Assembly (NCBI RefSeq): GCF_001552535.1
Contig: NZ_BCRJ01000064.1
Span: 1-56,075 of the forward strand
Reading direction: 5' to 3'
Length of the DNA: 56,075 bases
Source: Nocardioides jensenii JCM 1364 = NBRC 14755
GTDB taxonomy: Bacteria > Actinomycetota > Actinomycetes > Propionibacteriales > Nocardioidaceae
A program made the position numbers and the translations under genes. The notes under the pieces were generated by a model. It did not search any database. It was not told the origin of the DNA and worked only from the letters and a program-made list of their open reading frames with translations. How positions within the stretch are numbered: position 1 is the stretch's first letter; every line of letters begins with the position of its first letter. Below are positions 29,002 to 36,834 of the stretch, piece after piece.

Positions 29002-30123
29002 CTACGAATTGCTGACGATTCGCTCAACCAAGGCTGCTAGCAGTTGGGCACGTGGCGCCATCGTTGACGCAAGGACGTGCTCGCCCGGAGCGTGAGCGTT
29101 GCCGCCAACCGCACCGAGGCCGTCCAAGGTAGGTGTGCCTACCCCGGCCGTGAGATTCCCGTCGCTTGCACCCCCAACGCCTGCGTGGCCCGGTGGACTC
29201 AGGCCCACATCCGTGCTGGCTTGTACCGCCAGCTGGTAGAGCGCACTCGATGCCGCGGACTCCATCGGCGGGTGCCGCAAGCCACCCTCGAGGTTCAGCC
29301 GAGCGCCCAAGAGATTGGGTTTCAGGGCGCGCAATCCGTTGTCGACGCGCTCGAACTCGGCGATCGATGGCACCCGGCAGTCGATGCTGACAGACGCTGA
29401 CTCCGGCACGGTGTTGGTCGTCGCGCCACCAACGAGAACGCTGGGCGTGACCGTCGCACCGGCTGGTCCGCGGTCGAGCCCTACGAGGGCGAGGACTTGG
29501 GTGGACAACTCCACCGCAGCGTTGACACCTCGCCACGGCTCGAGCCCGGCATGGGCAGCACGGCCTCGCGCGGTGAGGGTGTACATCGCAACGCCCTTGC
29601 GTTCTGTCTTCAAGGCACCACCGTCGGCGCTGCCCTCCATGACCAGCGCGGCCACCGCGTTTCGAGCTTCTACCTCGATCAACTCGCGGGAGCTCGGCGC
29701 TCCCAGCTCCTCATCGCCGGTCACCAGCACAGTCATGCCGTACTCGCCGACTGCGGAGTCGTCCACCAAGGTGAGCGCATGGAAGAGTTGGACGAGACCA
29801 GCCTTCATGTCGAAACATCCCGGACCCTGAACTCGGTCTCCGTCGACAAGCCAGGGGTGCTGCTCCAAGCTGCCAATCGGCCAGACCGTGTCGTGATGCC
29901 CCACCAGCAGGACGCCGCGACGAGACTGATCACCCAACCGCCACCGCAAATGGGTACGGCCGTCGAGCACGATGCGTTCGGCATCGGCTCCGACCATTGC
30001 CCGCCCGAATTCGGCAACCACCTCGGCGCTGCGAGCGACCGCCGCACGGTCAGACGAAGGCGATTCGCATTCGACCAAGCGACGCAGATCCGCAAGCATC
30101 GCCTCGGTGTCGGGCGTCGTCAT
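29002..30123 (-). CDS. M20 family metallohydrolase, probable N-succinyl-L-amino acid desuccinylase
   Basis: A 373-residue di-zinc M20 peptidase of the carboxypeptidase G2-like group. Metal ligands: H76-x-D78 in GHHDTVWP, bridging D105 in CFDMKAG, general base E138 with E139 in TGDEELG, and the final His in NAHAPGEHV. A dimerisation lid domain lies at about 180-290 (KGVAMYTLTARGRAAHAG). Next to a GNAT transferase and N-succinyl racemase it most likely releases L-amino acid from N-succinyl-L-amino acid, completing D-to-L conversion. A broad aminoacylase or peptidase is the alternative. ATG 30123 forms an ATGA overlap with the dipeptidase stop. Confidence 0.87.
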   Translation of the reverse strand: MTTPDTEAMLADLRRLVECESPSSDRAAVARSAEVVAEFGRAMVGADAERIVLDGRTHLRWRLGDQSRRGVLLVGHHDTVWPIGSLEQHPWLVDGDRVQGPGCFDMKAGLVQLFHALTLVDDSAVGEYGMTVLVTGDEELGAPSSRELIEVEARNAVAALVMEGSADGGALKTERKGVAMYTLTARGRAAHAGLEPWRGVNAAVELSTQVLALVGLDRGPAGATVTPSVLVGGATTNTVPESASVSIDCRVPSIAEFERVDNGLRALKPNLLGARLNLEGGLRHPPMESAASSALYQLAVQASTDVGLSPPGHAGVGGASDGNLTAGVGTPTLDGLGAVGGNAHAPGEHVLASTMAPRAQLLAALVERIVSNS

Positions 30124-31166
30124 GTGGGGTTCACCTTCAGTTGCTCGCGGAACAGACGCAGCACGTTTCCTCCGAGGACTGCCACGATGTCGGACTCCTG
30201 CCAACCCCGTGCCATCAGATGTTCGGTCACCAGCGGAAGCCCATCGGGACCCTCGAGACCTTCCAGATAGCTGATCGGGGCGCCAAGGTCCCCAGCCGCG
30301 GCGAGGTCGCACCAGGCCGGCTTCGTGTCGGTCCTGACCTCCTTCACAAAGTCGGGGCCGAGGCCCACCCCGGTCATGCCGATTAGCGACGCCACGTGCT
30401 CGATGTGATCGACGAGGTGGTCGACGGTGCCACCTGACTCGGCGAGGAAGGGGGCGAAGAAGTTCACGCAGACCAGGCCACCTGTAGCTCCCACCCCCCG
30501 AATCTGCTCGTCAGAGAGGTTGCGATGGTGGTCGCGCAACGCTCGAGCCGACGAGTGGGTCGCAATCACCGGACGGGTGGCCAACTCGAGGACGTGAGCA
30601 ACCCCCCGCATCCCGAGATGGCTGACATCGAAAATCATCCCAAGCTCCTCCATGACGCGCAACGACTGCACGCCCTTGCGAGTGAGCCCACCCCCAGCGG
30701 CGTCTTCAGCACTTCCGTCAGCCAGCGCAGTACGCCCGAAATGAGCGATCGATGCAACGCGGACACCAAGGGCGAACAGTGTGCGGAACAGCTCGACGTC
30801 ATCATCCACTCCGGGCGCACTCTCAAGCGCCAGCACCAACGCGATACGTCCCGATGCCAATGCCGCATCGATATCCCCGCCGGTCGTGCATAGCGTCACT
30901 TCGCTCGAGTTCTCCTCGGAAATCCTGCGAGCGCATTCCACCATCAACAGGGTCTGCCGCAGAGCCCCCTCGGGTCGAAAGGACTCATCCACGAAGATAG
31001 GGAGCACCTGGATATCCACGCCACCGGCCCGCAGCTGAGGCAACCAGGCCTCACGAAAGAAGCGCCCCCAGTCGGCTGGTGGTCGTGCAACGACCGCGCA
31101 CAGGAGGTCGTTGTGTGTGTCCGCAACGACAGCTCTTGAATGCAGCTCGCGCCCAGCACTGCCCAT
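30120..31166 (-). CDS. M19 dipeptidase (renal dipeptidase family)
   Basis: A 348-residue zinc dipeptidase. The binuclear-site ligands are present: H18-x-D20 (ADTHNDLL), bridging E115 (LALESAPG), H183 (DVSHLG) and H204 (ATHSSARAL), with H213/H214 nearby; spacing between H183 and H204 equals that of mammalian renal dipeptidase. Family enzymes accept dipeptides with a D-residue at the C-terminal position. There is no signal peptide or GPI-type anchor, so it should act in the cytoplasm. First gene of the nine-gene operon running to kynA; ATG 31166 has GAGGAGG 5 nt upstream. It is divergent from the serine hydrolase at 31332. Confidence 0.92.
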   Translation of the reverse strand: MGSAGRELHSRAVVADTHNDLLCAVVARPPADWGRFFREAWLPQLRAGGVDIQVLPIFVDESFRPEGALRQTLLMVECARRISEENSSEVTLCTTGGDIDAALASGRIALVLALESAPGVDDDVELFRTLFALGVRVASIAHFGRTALADGSAEDAAGGGLTRKGVQSLRVMEELGMIFDVSHLGMRGVAHVLELATRPVIATHSSARALRDHHRNLSDEQIRGVGATGGLVCVNFFAPFLAESGGTVDHLVDHIEHVASLIGMTGVGLGPDFVKEVRTDTKPAWCDLAAAGDLGAPISYLEGLEGPDGLPLVTEHLMARGWQESDIVAVLGGNVLRLFREQLKVNPT

Positions 31167-31331
31167 GGTTCCTCCTCGTTTGCTCACAACTTGGTCGCAC
31201 GGTGGCGAAACCGCCCTTACATGATGGCGCGCAAACAAGCGCTGCCGGTTTGGAGTCTGCGACGAACAGCCCCCGTCTTCCTTGGCGCAATCGACAGATT
31301 CGACCTGCCCATCATCGGCGACCATGGTCCG

Positions 31332-32669
31332 ATGAGGGCACAGGATGAGTTGACCGCATGGCTCGACACGACCTTGGAGACACTGGACATTGCCGGGGTA
31401 GCTGTAGGGGTGCAGCACGCTGGAAGGACCACCTTGCACTGTCGAGGAGTGTCGGATCGAAGAACTCAACGGCCGGTGACTGCCGACACCATGTTCCAGG
31501 TGGCCTCAGCTACCAAGCCCTTCACCGCCACCGCCGTGCTCCGCCTGCATGAGCAGGGTCAGCTGGACCTTGACCTCCCGGTCCTTACCTATCTGCCTGA
31601 CCTCCGACTCGGCGACGAGGCAGCCACCGGAGCATTGACCACCCGCCACCTGCTCACGCATACCGGTGGCTTCGAAGGAGACGACTCGCCCATCCAGGAA
31701 TGGGGCGCGGACGTGTTGGATCGTTCACTCGTCGAGCTCGCCACCTTGCCCCAGATCTTTGAGCCCGGCAAAGCGATGTCCTACAGCAATTCTGGCTTCC
31801 GGTTGCTCGGGATCCTCGCTCAGCGCATCTCCGGTCTGCCGTACGACCAGCTCATCCGCGAGACCGTGCTCGAGCCGCTGCAGATGAACTCCAGTCACTT
31901 CTTACCGTGGGAGGTCGTCGGCCGTGATGTTGCTCTCGGCCACGGAACTGCCGACGGCGGCTTGGACCCCTGGCCATACTCCCAATGGCGTTCCGAGCTC
32001 CCGGAGGGAGGCCTCCTCTCGTCGATCTCCGACATGATGACCTGGGCCGACTTTCAGTTGCACGGCACCACCACGGGTGAAGATGTCCTCAGCGACGAAC
32101 TCAGACTGTGCGCACAGTCGCCGGTTGCGCCCGCGGGGCCGCCCCTGACCGGGGTCGGGATGCCATGGCATCTCAGTGAGCAACACGGCACCCACCTCGT
32201 CAGCCACGGTGGCAACCTTTCGAACGTCACCATCTCGACGTTCGACTTGGTTCCTGACCATGGCCTTGCCGTCTGTGTCCTTGCGAATGCACGGGCGGGC
32301 AAGGCACTCGGCGAGCGGCTGTTGCGTTGGTGTCTGGAGAATCTTTGCGGTCTCCAGCCCAGCGCCGGCGCCAGGCCGGTAGCCCTTGCAGCAAGTGAGG
32401 CGGTCGCCTACTCAGGCAACTACGCACTGGGTTTGGGAACCTTTGTCGTCGAGCAGAGAACGCCGGGGCTCCGCATCACCATCAAACCGAACTCAGGTTT
32501 GGCCGAGGAGCACGACGAGTTCCCCCCGGTCGACGTCGTCGCATTGGGAAATGATCTCTTCGGTCTGGCGAGCGACCCAAGCAGGGCCACTGCTGCGTTC
32601 GTTCGCGGTGAGGACGGAACTCCCTCGATCCTCCATATGATGGGTCGGGCTGCGATCAAACAACACTGA
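31332..32669 (+). CDS. Class C beta-lactamase-family serine hydrolase
   Basis: A 445-residue cytosolic serine hydrolase related to the one at 13795 (both have the order SxTK, YxN, HxG and a beta-rich tail). Motifs: S59-A-T-K62 in VASATKPFTATAV, Y-S-N in MSYSNSGFRLLG, and VSHGG. No signal peptide. Residues after about 345 form a C-terminal extension with AYSGNYALGLGTFVV, similar to that of D-aminopeptidases and EstB-type esterases. ATG 31332 lacks a ribosome site; it is divergent from the M19 dipeptidase and shares its 165-nt upstream region, so joint control is likely. Peptide or ester substrate is not determined. Confidence 0.87.
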   Translation: MRAQDELTAWLDTTLETLDIAGVAVGVQHAGRTTLHCRGVSDRRTQRPVTADTMFQVASATKPFTATAVLRLHEQGQLDLDLPVLTYLPDLRLGDEAATGALTTRHLLTHTGGFEGDDSPIQEWGADVLDRSLVELATLPQIFEPGKAMSYSNSGFRLLGILAQRISGLPYDQLIRETVLEPLQMNSSHFLPWEVVGRDVALGHGTADGGLDPWPYSQWRSELPEGGLLSSISDMMTWADFQLHGTTTGEDVLSDELRLCAQSPVAPAGPPLTGVGMPWHLSEQHGTHLVSHGGNLSNVTISTFDLVPDHGLAVCVLANARAGKALGERLLRWCLENLCGLQPSAGARPVALAASEAVAYSGNYALGLGTFVVEQRTPGLRITIKPNSGLAEEHDEFPPVDVVALGNDLFGLASDPSRATAAFVRGEDGTPSILHMMGRAAIKQH

Positions 32670-32764
32670 CGACATGCTCCGGTGCCACTGACGACTCTCG
32701 GACCGTTCATCAATTGACAAGCCACGGATCTTGAAGAGCATCAGCTTTCAGACTTCATCGACAA

Positions 32765-35209
32765 TCACGACGTGGACCGGGTCAGACGCAAGGTGGGTCG
32801 TCGGTAGGCCAGTAAGCAAAGTGTTGCGATCGTTGCCCCCGTGACGCCGAGGAACCACAGGGGAATCGCCGGCAGTGGTGATCCAGTGATCGCAAGGGCG
32901 ATCATCGAAGTGGGCAAGGCTCCGACCAACGCCGTCCCCAGCAGCGCGACCAGGATGATGGTGCGCAGTTCCGCACGCAGCACGACTCTCAACTGCGCGG
33001 GTGTGACCCCGAGTCTGCGCAGGATCCGGAACTCGCGCCGATAGGCACGAAGAGCCAGCCCGATCATTGTGATCATGGACAACGCGACGTAGGCGATGAC
33101 CACCAAGATCGGAAGCACACTGACCGCGACCGCCTGAGTGGGACTGCTGCCCGCCAGCGCAGTATGCGGATCTGACCGCTCCGCTCCTTGAAACCCGTTG
33201 GGCTCGCTGGACGAGCCGGTGAGCACGGTGGTTGTGGACGGGGCGCCGGCGGTTCGTGCTGGCCTGTGCTCGGACAACACGTCATACGGCAACATGACGT
33301 CAAGGAGTCCGGCAGGAACGTCAAGGACAGCAACGACCGTGGGCCGGTGAGACGTGCCGTCCGGAAGGACGAGATCAAGAGAGTCGCCGGGTCCGACTGC
33401 GAACGTTGCTGCTGCGAAGGTGCTCAGAACCACGGTGTCCGCCGGTACTGGTGTCGCCGGGTCCCAGTCCCCCTTTGCCACCGATAACTCGAGGAACGGG
33501 TGCGGTGGGCGGTTGAAGCCGATCGCCGCAAGGTCGACGTCCTCGGGGCTGCCCAGAACTTCACGCCAGGCGGTTACCGTTGCTTGGGCGACAGCGACCG
33601 CAGCAGGGTCGTCGCTAACGTCGAGACCGGACTCTGCAGTCCACGCCGTCGGCGCGGCAACGACAGAGTCGGTGGCGCGACTGGCAGATTCGGCCAAGGT
33701 CGCCGGTACTGCAACCTGAACCAGCGCCAACCCACCGGCCAGAACGAGTGGAGCGGCACCCGCCGCAATCCGGCCGGCAGACCCTCGCCGCAGATGCGCC
33801 CCCAGCCAGACCTCAGGGCTCGACGAGTGGAGCTTCGGACGTACCGCCAGACGGATCACGCGGGTTGCAACGGGTCGGAGGACCATCGGCGAGGTCAGCG
33901 CCATGATCAGTCCGCCACCACCGGCGACTGCGGCCGAGATCAAACCTGGTCGGAGGAGTGGGAGGCAGCAGGCCGACATGCCGGCCAGAAAGCCGAACCA
34001 GCCGAGAAGAACGCGACTTCGCCGGACCTCGACTCTGCCAGTGTCCGACGCCCAGCGGAGCCTCGCAGGTGGTGACAAGGCGAGTTCGCGGATGCCCCAC
34101 CACCGCACCGTGGCGATGAGAGCGAGGACTAGTCCAGCGGAAGCCACAACGACCACTGGACCCGCAGCGACATCAACACCTTCGGGCAACACACCCACCA
34201 ACTGCAGCGCTGCACCAAGGACTCGCGAGCCGACGAGGCCGGCGGGCAACCCGACCAGGCACCCAATGACCCCCAGCACGACCCCCTCCAGCACCATCGC
34301 CCGGAGCAGTTCGCGAGGTGTCGCTGCCAAGGAGCGCAGCAGCACCAGATCCCGTCGACGGTTCTCGGTCAAGGCAGCTGAGGTGCCGCTCACCACCACC
34401 AGGCTCACGAGCACGACAATGGCCACCAGACTCCCGCCCAGACTCGCCAGTCCGGCGCGCCCACGAGATCTTTCGGGGTGCTCAATTTCGGCGCGTTCTC
34501 CGGCGCTCGCCACGATGGCGTCGCCCGGTTCGATCGCCGCACGCAGCTCGTCCCGAGCCGCCTCGGAGGAACCGACGGGGGTCAACACACCGAGCAGCGT
34601 GGGCCGTTGTGGTCCGGCCAGTGCCGCCGCGACGTCGTCAGACAAATAGACGGCTCTCTCTCCGCCAGCATCGGGGACCGTTCCTACGACCTTGAGGTCC
34701 AGCACCCGCCCAGAATCACGAAGACGCGCTCGATCACCAATCTCGAGCCCGGCGCGTGATGCGACCGTATCCTCCAGCACCACCTCTGCCTGTCTGGGAG
34801 GCGGCGTCGAGGCGGTCCCCGTCTCGGTGAGATACAGGGCCGACCAGGCGTGCACCTCCAGCTGCGCGTTTGCGGTGCCGAAAAGCATTCCGGGTGTCAC
34901 ATAGTCGGCTATCACTCGCGCGTTGTTCTCAGCCGCCCACTCGTGTGTGGCGTGCTGGGCATCGACACTCACTGGAGCAGGTGCTGGGAGTTTGATGCGT
35001 TCCGAGCCTCCGGCCGAATGCACCTCGACACTGTCCACACCCCCGACGACGACATCTGCGCGCGCTAGTCGCCGGACCTCATCGGAGTTGTCCACGGCTG
35101 ATTCCAACAACGAACCCGAGATCACAAACAAACCAGCGGCCAGGGCAAGCGATGCGGTCATCGCTGCTGACCCCGGGAGTCGCAGCAGCACCGCCAGAAG
35201 CCGGCTCAT
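32765..35209 (-). CDS. FtsX-like ABC transporter permease
   Basis: An 814-residue MacB/FtsX-type permease with two FtsX repeats: an N-terminal membrane helix (TASLALAAGLFVISG), a large extracytoplasmic region, four helices near residues 250-370 (LVAIVVLVSLVVVSGTSA, VLRSLAATPRELL-type coupling motif), then a second domain ending with the last three helices (ILVVIAYVALSMITMIGLAL and ILRRLGVTPAQLRVVL). It probably exports or releases lipophilic compounds, possibly antibiotics or envelope-active molecules. Its ATG overlaps the ATPase stop by 4 nt (ATGA). The two-component genes upstream probably regulate it. Confidence 0.9.
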   Translation of the reverse strand: MSRLLAVLLRLPGSAAMTASLALAAGLFVISGSLLESAVDNSDEVRRLARADVVVGGVDSVEVHSAGGSERIKLPAPAPVSVDAQHATHEWAAENNARVIADYVTPGMLFGTANAQLEVHAWSALYLTETGTASTPPPRQAEVVLEDTVASRAGLEIGDRARLRDSGRVLDLKVVGTVPDAGGERAVYLSDDVAAALAGPQRPTLLGVLTPVGSSEAARDELRAAIEPGDAIVASAGERAEIEHPERSRGRAGLASLGGSLVAIVVLVSLVVVSGTSAALTENRRRDLVLLRSLAATPRELLRAMVLEGVVLGVIGCLVGLPAGLVGSRVLGAALQLVGVLPEGVDVAAGPVVVVASAGLVLALIATVRWWGIRELALSPPARLRWASDTGRVEVRRSRVLLGWFGFLAGMSACCLPLLRPGLISAAVAGGGGLIMALTSPMVLRPVATRVIRLAVRPKLHSSSPEVWLGAHLRRGSAGRIAAGAAPLVLAGGLALVQVAVPATLAESASRATDSVVAAPTAWTAESGLDVSDDPAAVAVAQATVTAWREVLGSPEDVDLAAIGFNRPPHPFLELSVAKGDWDPATPVPADTVVLSTFAAATFAVGPGDSLDLVLPDGTSHRPTVVAVLDVPAGLLDVMLPYDVLSEHRPARTAGAPSTTTVLTGSSSEPNGFQGAERSDPHTALAGSSPTQAVAVSVLPILVVIAYVALSMITMIGLALRAYRREFRILRRLGVTPAQLRVVLRAELRTIILVALLGTALVGALPTSMIALAITGSPLPAIPLWFLGVTGATIATLCLLAYRRPTLRLTRSTS

Positions 35210-35949
35210 GGGTCGGTCGCAGCTTCGAGTTTGGCCAAGTGTTCGGCGATGGTCTCGGCACGCGGCGCCTTGATTCTGTCTTCGACATGGCCGTCGACGA
35301 GCAGGATGACGCTGTCGCTATAGGAAGCAGCCACCGGATCGTGCGTGACCATCACGATAGTCTGGCCTAAATCGTCCACGCACTCACGCAGCAGCGTCAG
35401 GACCGCTGCAGAGGTGCGCGTGTCCAACGCGCCCGTGGGTTCGTCGGCGATCACGAGCTTCGGCCGCGTCATCAGGGCACGCGTGATCGCCACGCGTTGT
35501 TGCTGTCCACCCGAGAGCTGTGCGGGCCGCCGAGCAAGGTAGTGAACAATGCCTGTCGCGTGTGCAAGCTGGTTCAGCCAGTGCGGGTCCATCACTCGCC
35601 GCGACATACGCATCGGCAACTCGATGTTCGCGCGCGCGTCCAGGCTCTCAATCAACCCGTAGTCCTGATACACGAAGCCGATCTGCTCGCGTCGGAACAA
35701 CGTGCGATCGGTCTCATCGAGTTCATGGATGGCCACGCCGCTAACAGCAATCCGGCCATTCTGCGGGGTGTCCAGGCCAGCAATGCAGTTGAGCAGGGTG
35801 GACTTCCCCGACCCGGACGGACCCATGATCGCGACGAACTCTCCTTGTTCGACCATGAGGTCGACACCAGTCAGCACAGGAGTCTCGAGTCGCCCTGTGC
35901 GATAGCTGTATCCAAGGTCCTGGACATCGAGTGCTAGCTGTTGGTTCAT
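35206..35949 (-). CDS. LolD/MacB-type ABC transporter ATP-binding protein
   Basis: A 247-residue ATPase with Walker A MGPSGSGKS, Q-loop FVYQDYGLIESLDARANIELP, signature LSGGQQQRVAITRAL, Walker B LVIADEPTGALD and switch His in MVTHDPVA. The Q-loop and D-loop pattern is that of LolD/MacB/FtsE partners of FtsX-type permeases, matching the gene it overlaps downstream. ATG 35949 has no strong ribosome site but lies only 14 nt after the small membrane protein gene, so translational coupling is possible. Part of the 36104-32765 unit. Confidence 0.9.
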   Translation of the reverse strand: MNQQLALDVQDLGYSYRTGRLETPVLTGVDLMVEQGEFVAIMGPSGSGKSTLLNCIAGLDTPQNGRIAVSGVAIHELDETDRTLFRREQIGFVYQDYGLIESLDARANIELPMRMSRRVMDPHWLNQLAHATGIVHYLARRPAQLSGGQQQRVAITRALMTRPKLVIADEPTGALDTRTSAAVLTLLRECVDDLGQTIVMVTHDPVAASYSDSVILLVDGHVEDRIKAPRAETIAEHLAKLEAATDP

Positions 35950-35963
35950 CTTAGGTGCTCGAG

Positions 35964-36104
35964 TCAGATGGTCAGGGCGATATTGATGGCGATCCCAATG
36001 ATGACCACGATGAGAAGGACCCACGGCCACCAGCGCCTCTCACGCTGCGGCTTCCAGGGCTCGTCAGGCGATGAGGTGGACGATTGCTGGTTCCTGTCGT
36101 TCAT
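35964..36104 (-). CDS. 46-residue single-span membrane protein
   Basis: A short reading frame with a hydrophilic N-terminus (MNDRNQQSSTSSPDEPWKPQ), a positive/aromatic border (RERRWWPW) and one membrane helix (VLLIVVIIGIAINIALTI), ending 14 nt before the ABC ATPase gene. The inside-positive border predicts N-in topology. No ribosome site exists; TACGGT lies 6 nt before the ATG, so the message is probably leaderless. It may be an accessory subunit or regulator of the ABC exporter, as small membrane proteins often are, but I do not recognise a family. Coding nature rests on the clean topology and its position. Confidence 0.7.
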   Translation of the reverse strand: MNDRNQQSSTSSPDEPWKPQRERRWWPWVLLIVVIIGIAINIALTI

Positions 36105-36109
36105 GTTTC

Positions 36110-36115
36110 GACCGT
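36110..36115 (-). promoter_or_regulatory. Leaderless-type -10 box for the small membrane protein / ABC operon
   Basis: TACGGT on the minus strand lies 6 nt before ATG 36104, matching TANNNT with transcription starting at the ATG. The 36156-36185 inverted repeat lies about 50-80 nt upstream of that start. No clear -35 box. Confidence 0.5.
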
Positions 36116-36155
36116 AAGCAACCCGAGCGGATCCGGGAATGACGCGTTCACCCGT

Positions 36156-36185
36156 CTTGGTGGTGCAGCATTCTGCACCACCAAG
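36156..36185. promoter_or_regulatory. Perfect 13-bp inverted repeat (operator or terminator)
   Basis: CTTGGTGGTGCAG (36156-36168) and CTGCACCACCAAG (36173-36185) are exact reverse complements around a CATT loop, between the response-regulator stop (36193) and the small membrane protein start. It could be a binding site for the NarL-type regulator upstream of the exporter operon or the terminator of the kinase/regulator genes; there is no U-run to decide. Confidence 0.65.
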
Positions 36186-36192
36186 GGGTCGC

Positions 36193-36834
36193 TCACCGAC
36201 TGGCGAGGAAGAGGAGCACTGCTCGTACGCGTCGGTGCCCGCGGACCTCTGCGGTCAGGCCGAGTTTCACGAAGATGGCGCCGACATGCTTATTGACGGC
36301 GCTTTCGGTGATCACCAGACGCTCGGCGATCTCCCGGTTCGTCAGGCCTTCGCCCACCAACGCCAGTACCTCTGATTCTCGCCGTGTCAGGTTCGCAAGC
36401 GGATGCGCAGGGCTCCTACCGATGAGGGCCGCAACGACCTCTGGATCGATCGCCGTTTCACCAGACATCACTCTGCCAACGGCCGACAGGAAGTCGTCAA
36501 CCTCACCGATTCGGTCCTTGAGCAGGTACCCGACGCCGCCTTGAGGGTCGGCGAGCAGTTCGGCGGCGTACTCGACCTGGACGAAGGACGACAGCACCAG
36601 CACGCGCAGACCGGGATACCTTCGTCTGGCCGCCAGGGCGGCGACGAGCCCTTCGTCCCGATATGTCGGGGGCAGCCGGACGTCCGCGATCAGGAGTTCC
36701 GCATAGTTCCCATCCAGCACTCCATCGAGACCGTCGACCGAATCTCGCAGGGTCACCTCGTGGCCGCCCCGTTCCAGGATCAGCCGCAGGCCTTCACCCA
36801 GCAACGCGTTGTCTTCCAGAATCAGGACACGCAT
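36193..36834 (-). CDS. NarL/FixJ-family response regulator
   Basis: A 213-residue two-component regulator. The receiver domain (1-120) has acidic E7/D8, phosphoacceptor D51 in LLIADVRLP, a Ser/Thr at VLSSF and K in LLKDRIGEV. The LuxR-type HTH is at the C-terminus (LTRRESEVLALVGEGLTNRE, ITESAVNKHVGAIFVKLGL). The ATG overlaps the kinase gene end by 13 nt, so the kinase is its cognate partner. The exporter genes just downstream are the likely target, possibly through the inverted repeat at 36156-36185. Confidence 0.93.
   Translation of the reverse strand: MRVLILEDNALLGEGLRLILERGGHEVTLRDSVDGLDGVLDGNYAELLIADVRLPPTYRDEGLVAALAARRRYPGLRVLVLSSFVQVEYAAELLADPQGGVGYLLKDRIGEVDDFLSAVGRVMSGETAIDPEVVAALIGRSPAHPLANLTRRESEVLALVGEGLTNREIAERLVITESAVNKHVGAIFVKLGLTAEVRGHRRVRAVLLFLASR

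Noticed and set aside
35345..35542. Short plus-strand frames over the ABC ATPase gene that look protein-like.
   Set aside because: They are shadows of the conserved ATPase motifs; no ribosome sites or conserved family signatures.
36156..36185. Calling the perfect inverted repeat a definite terminator.
   Set aside because: There is no U-run, and its position upstream of the exporter operon equally fits an operator, so I left it undecided.
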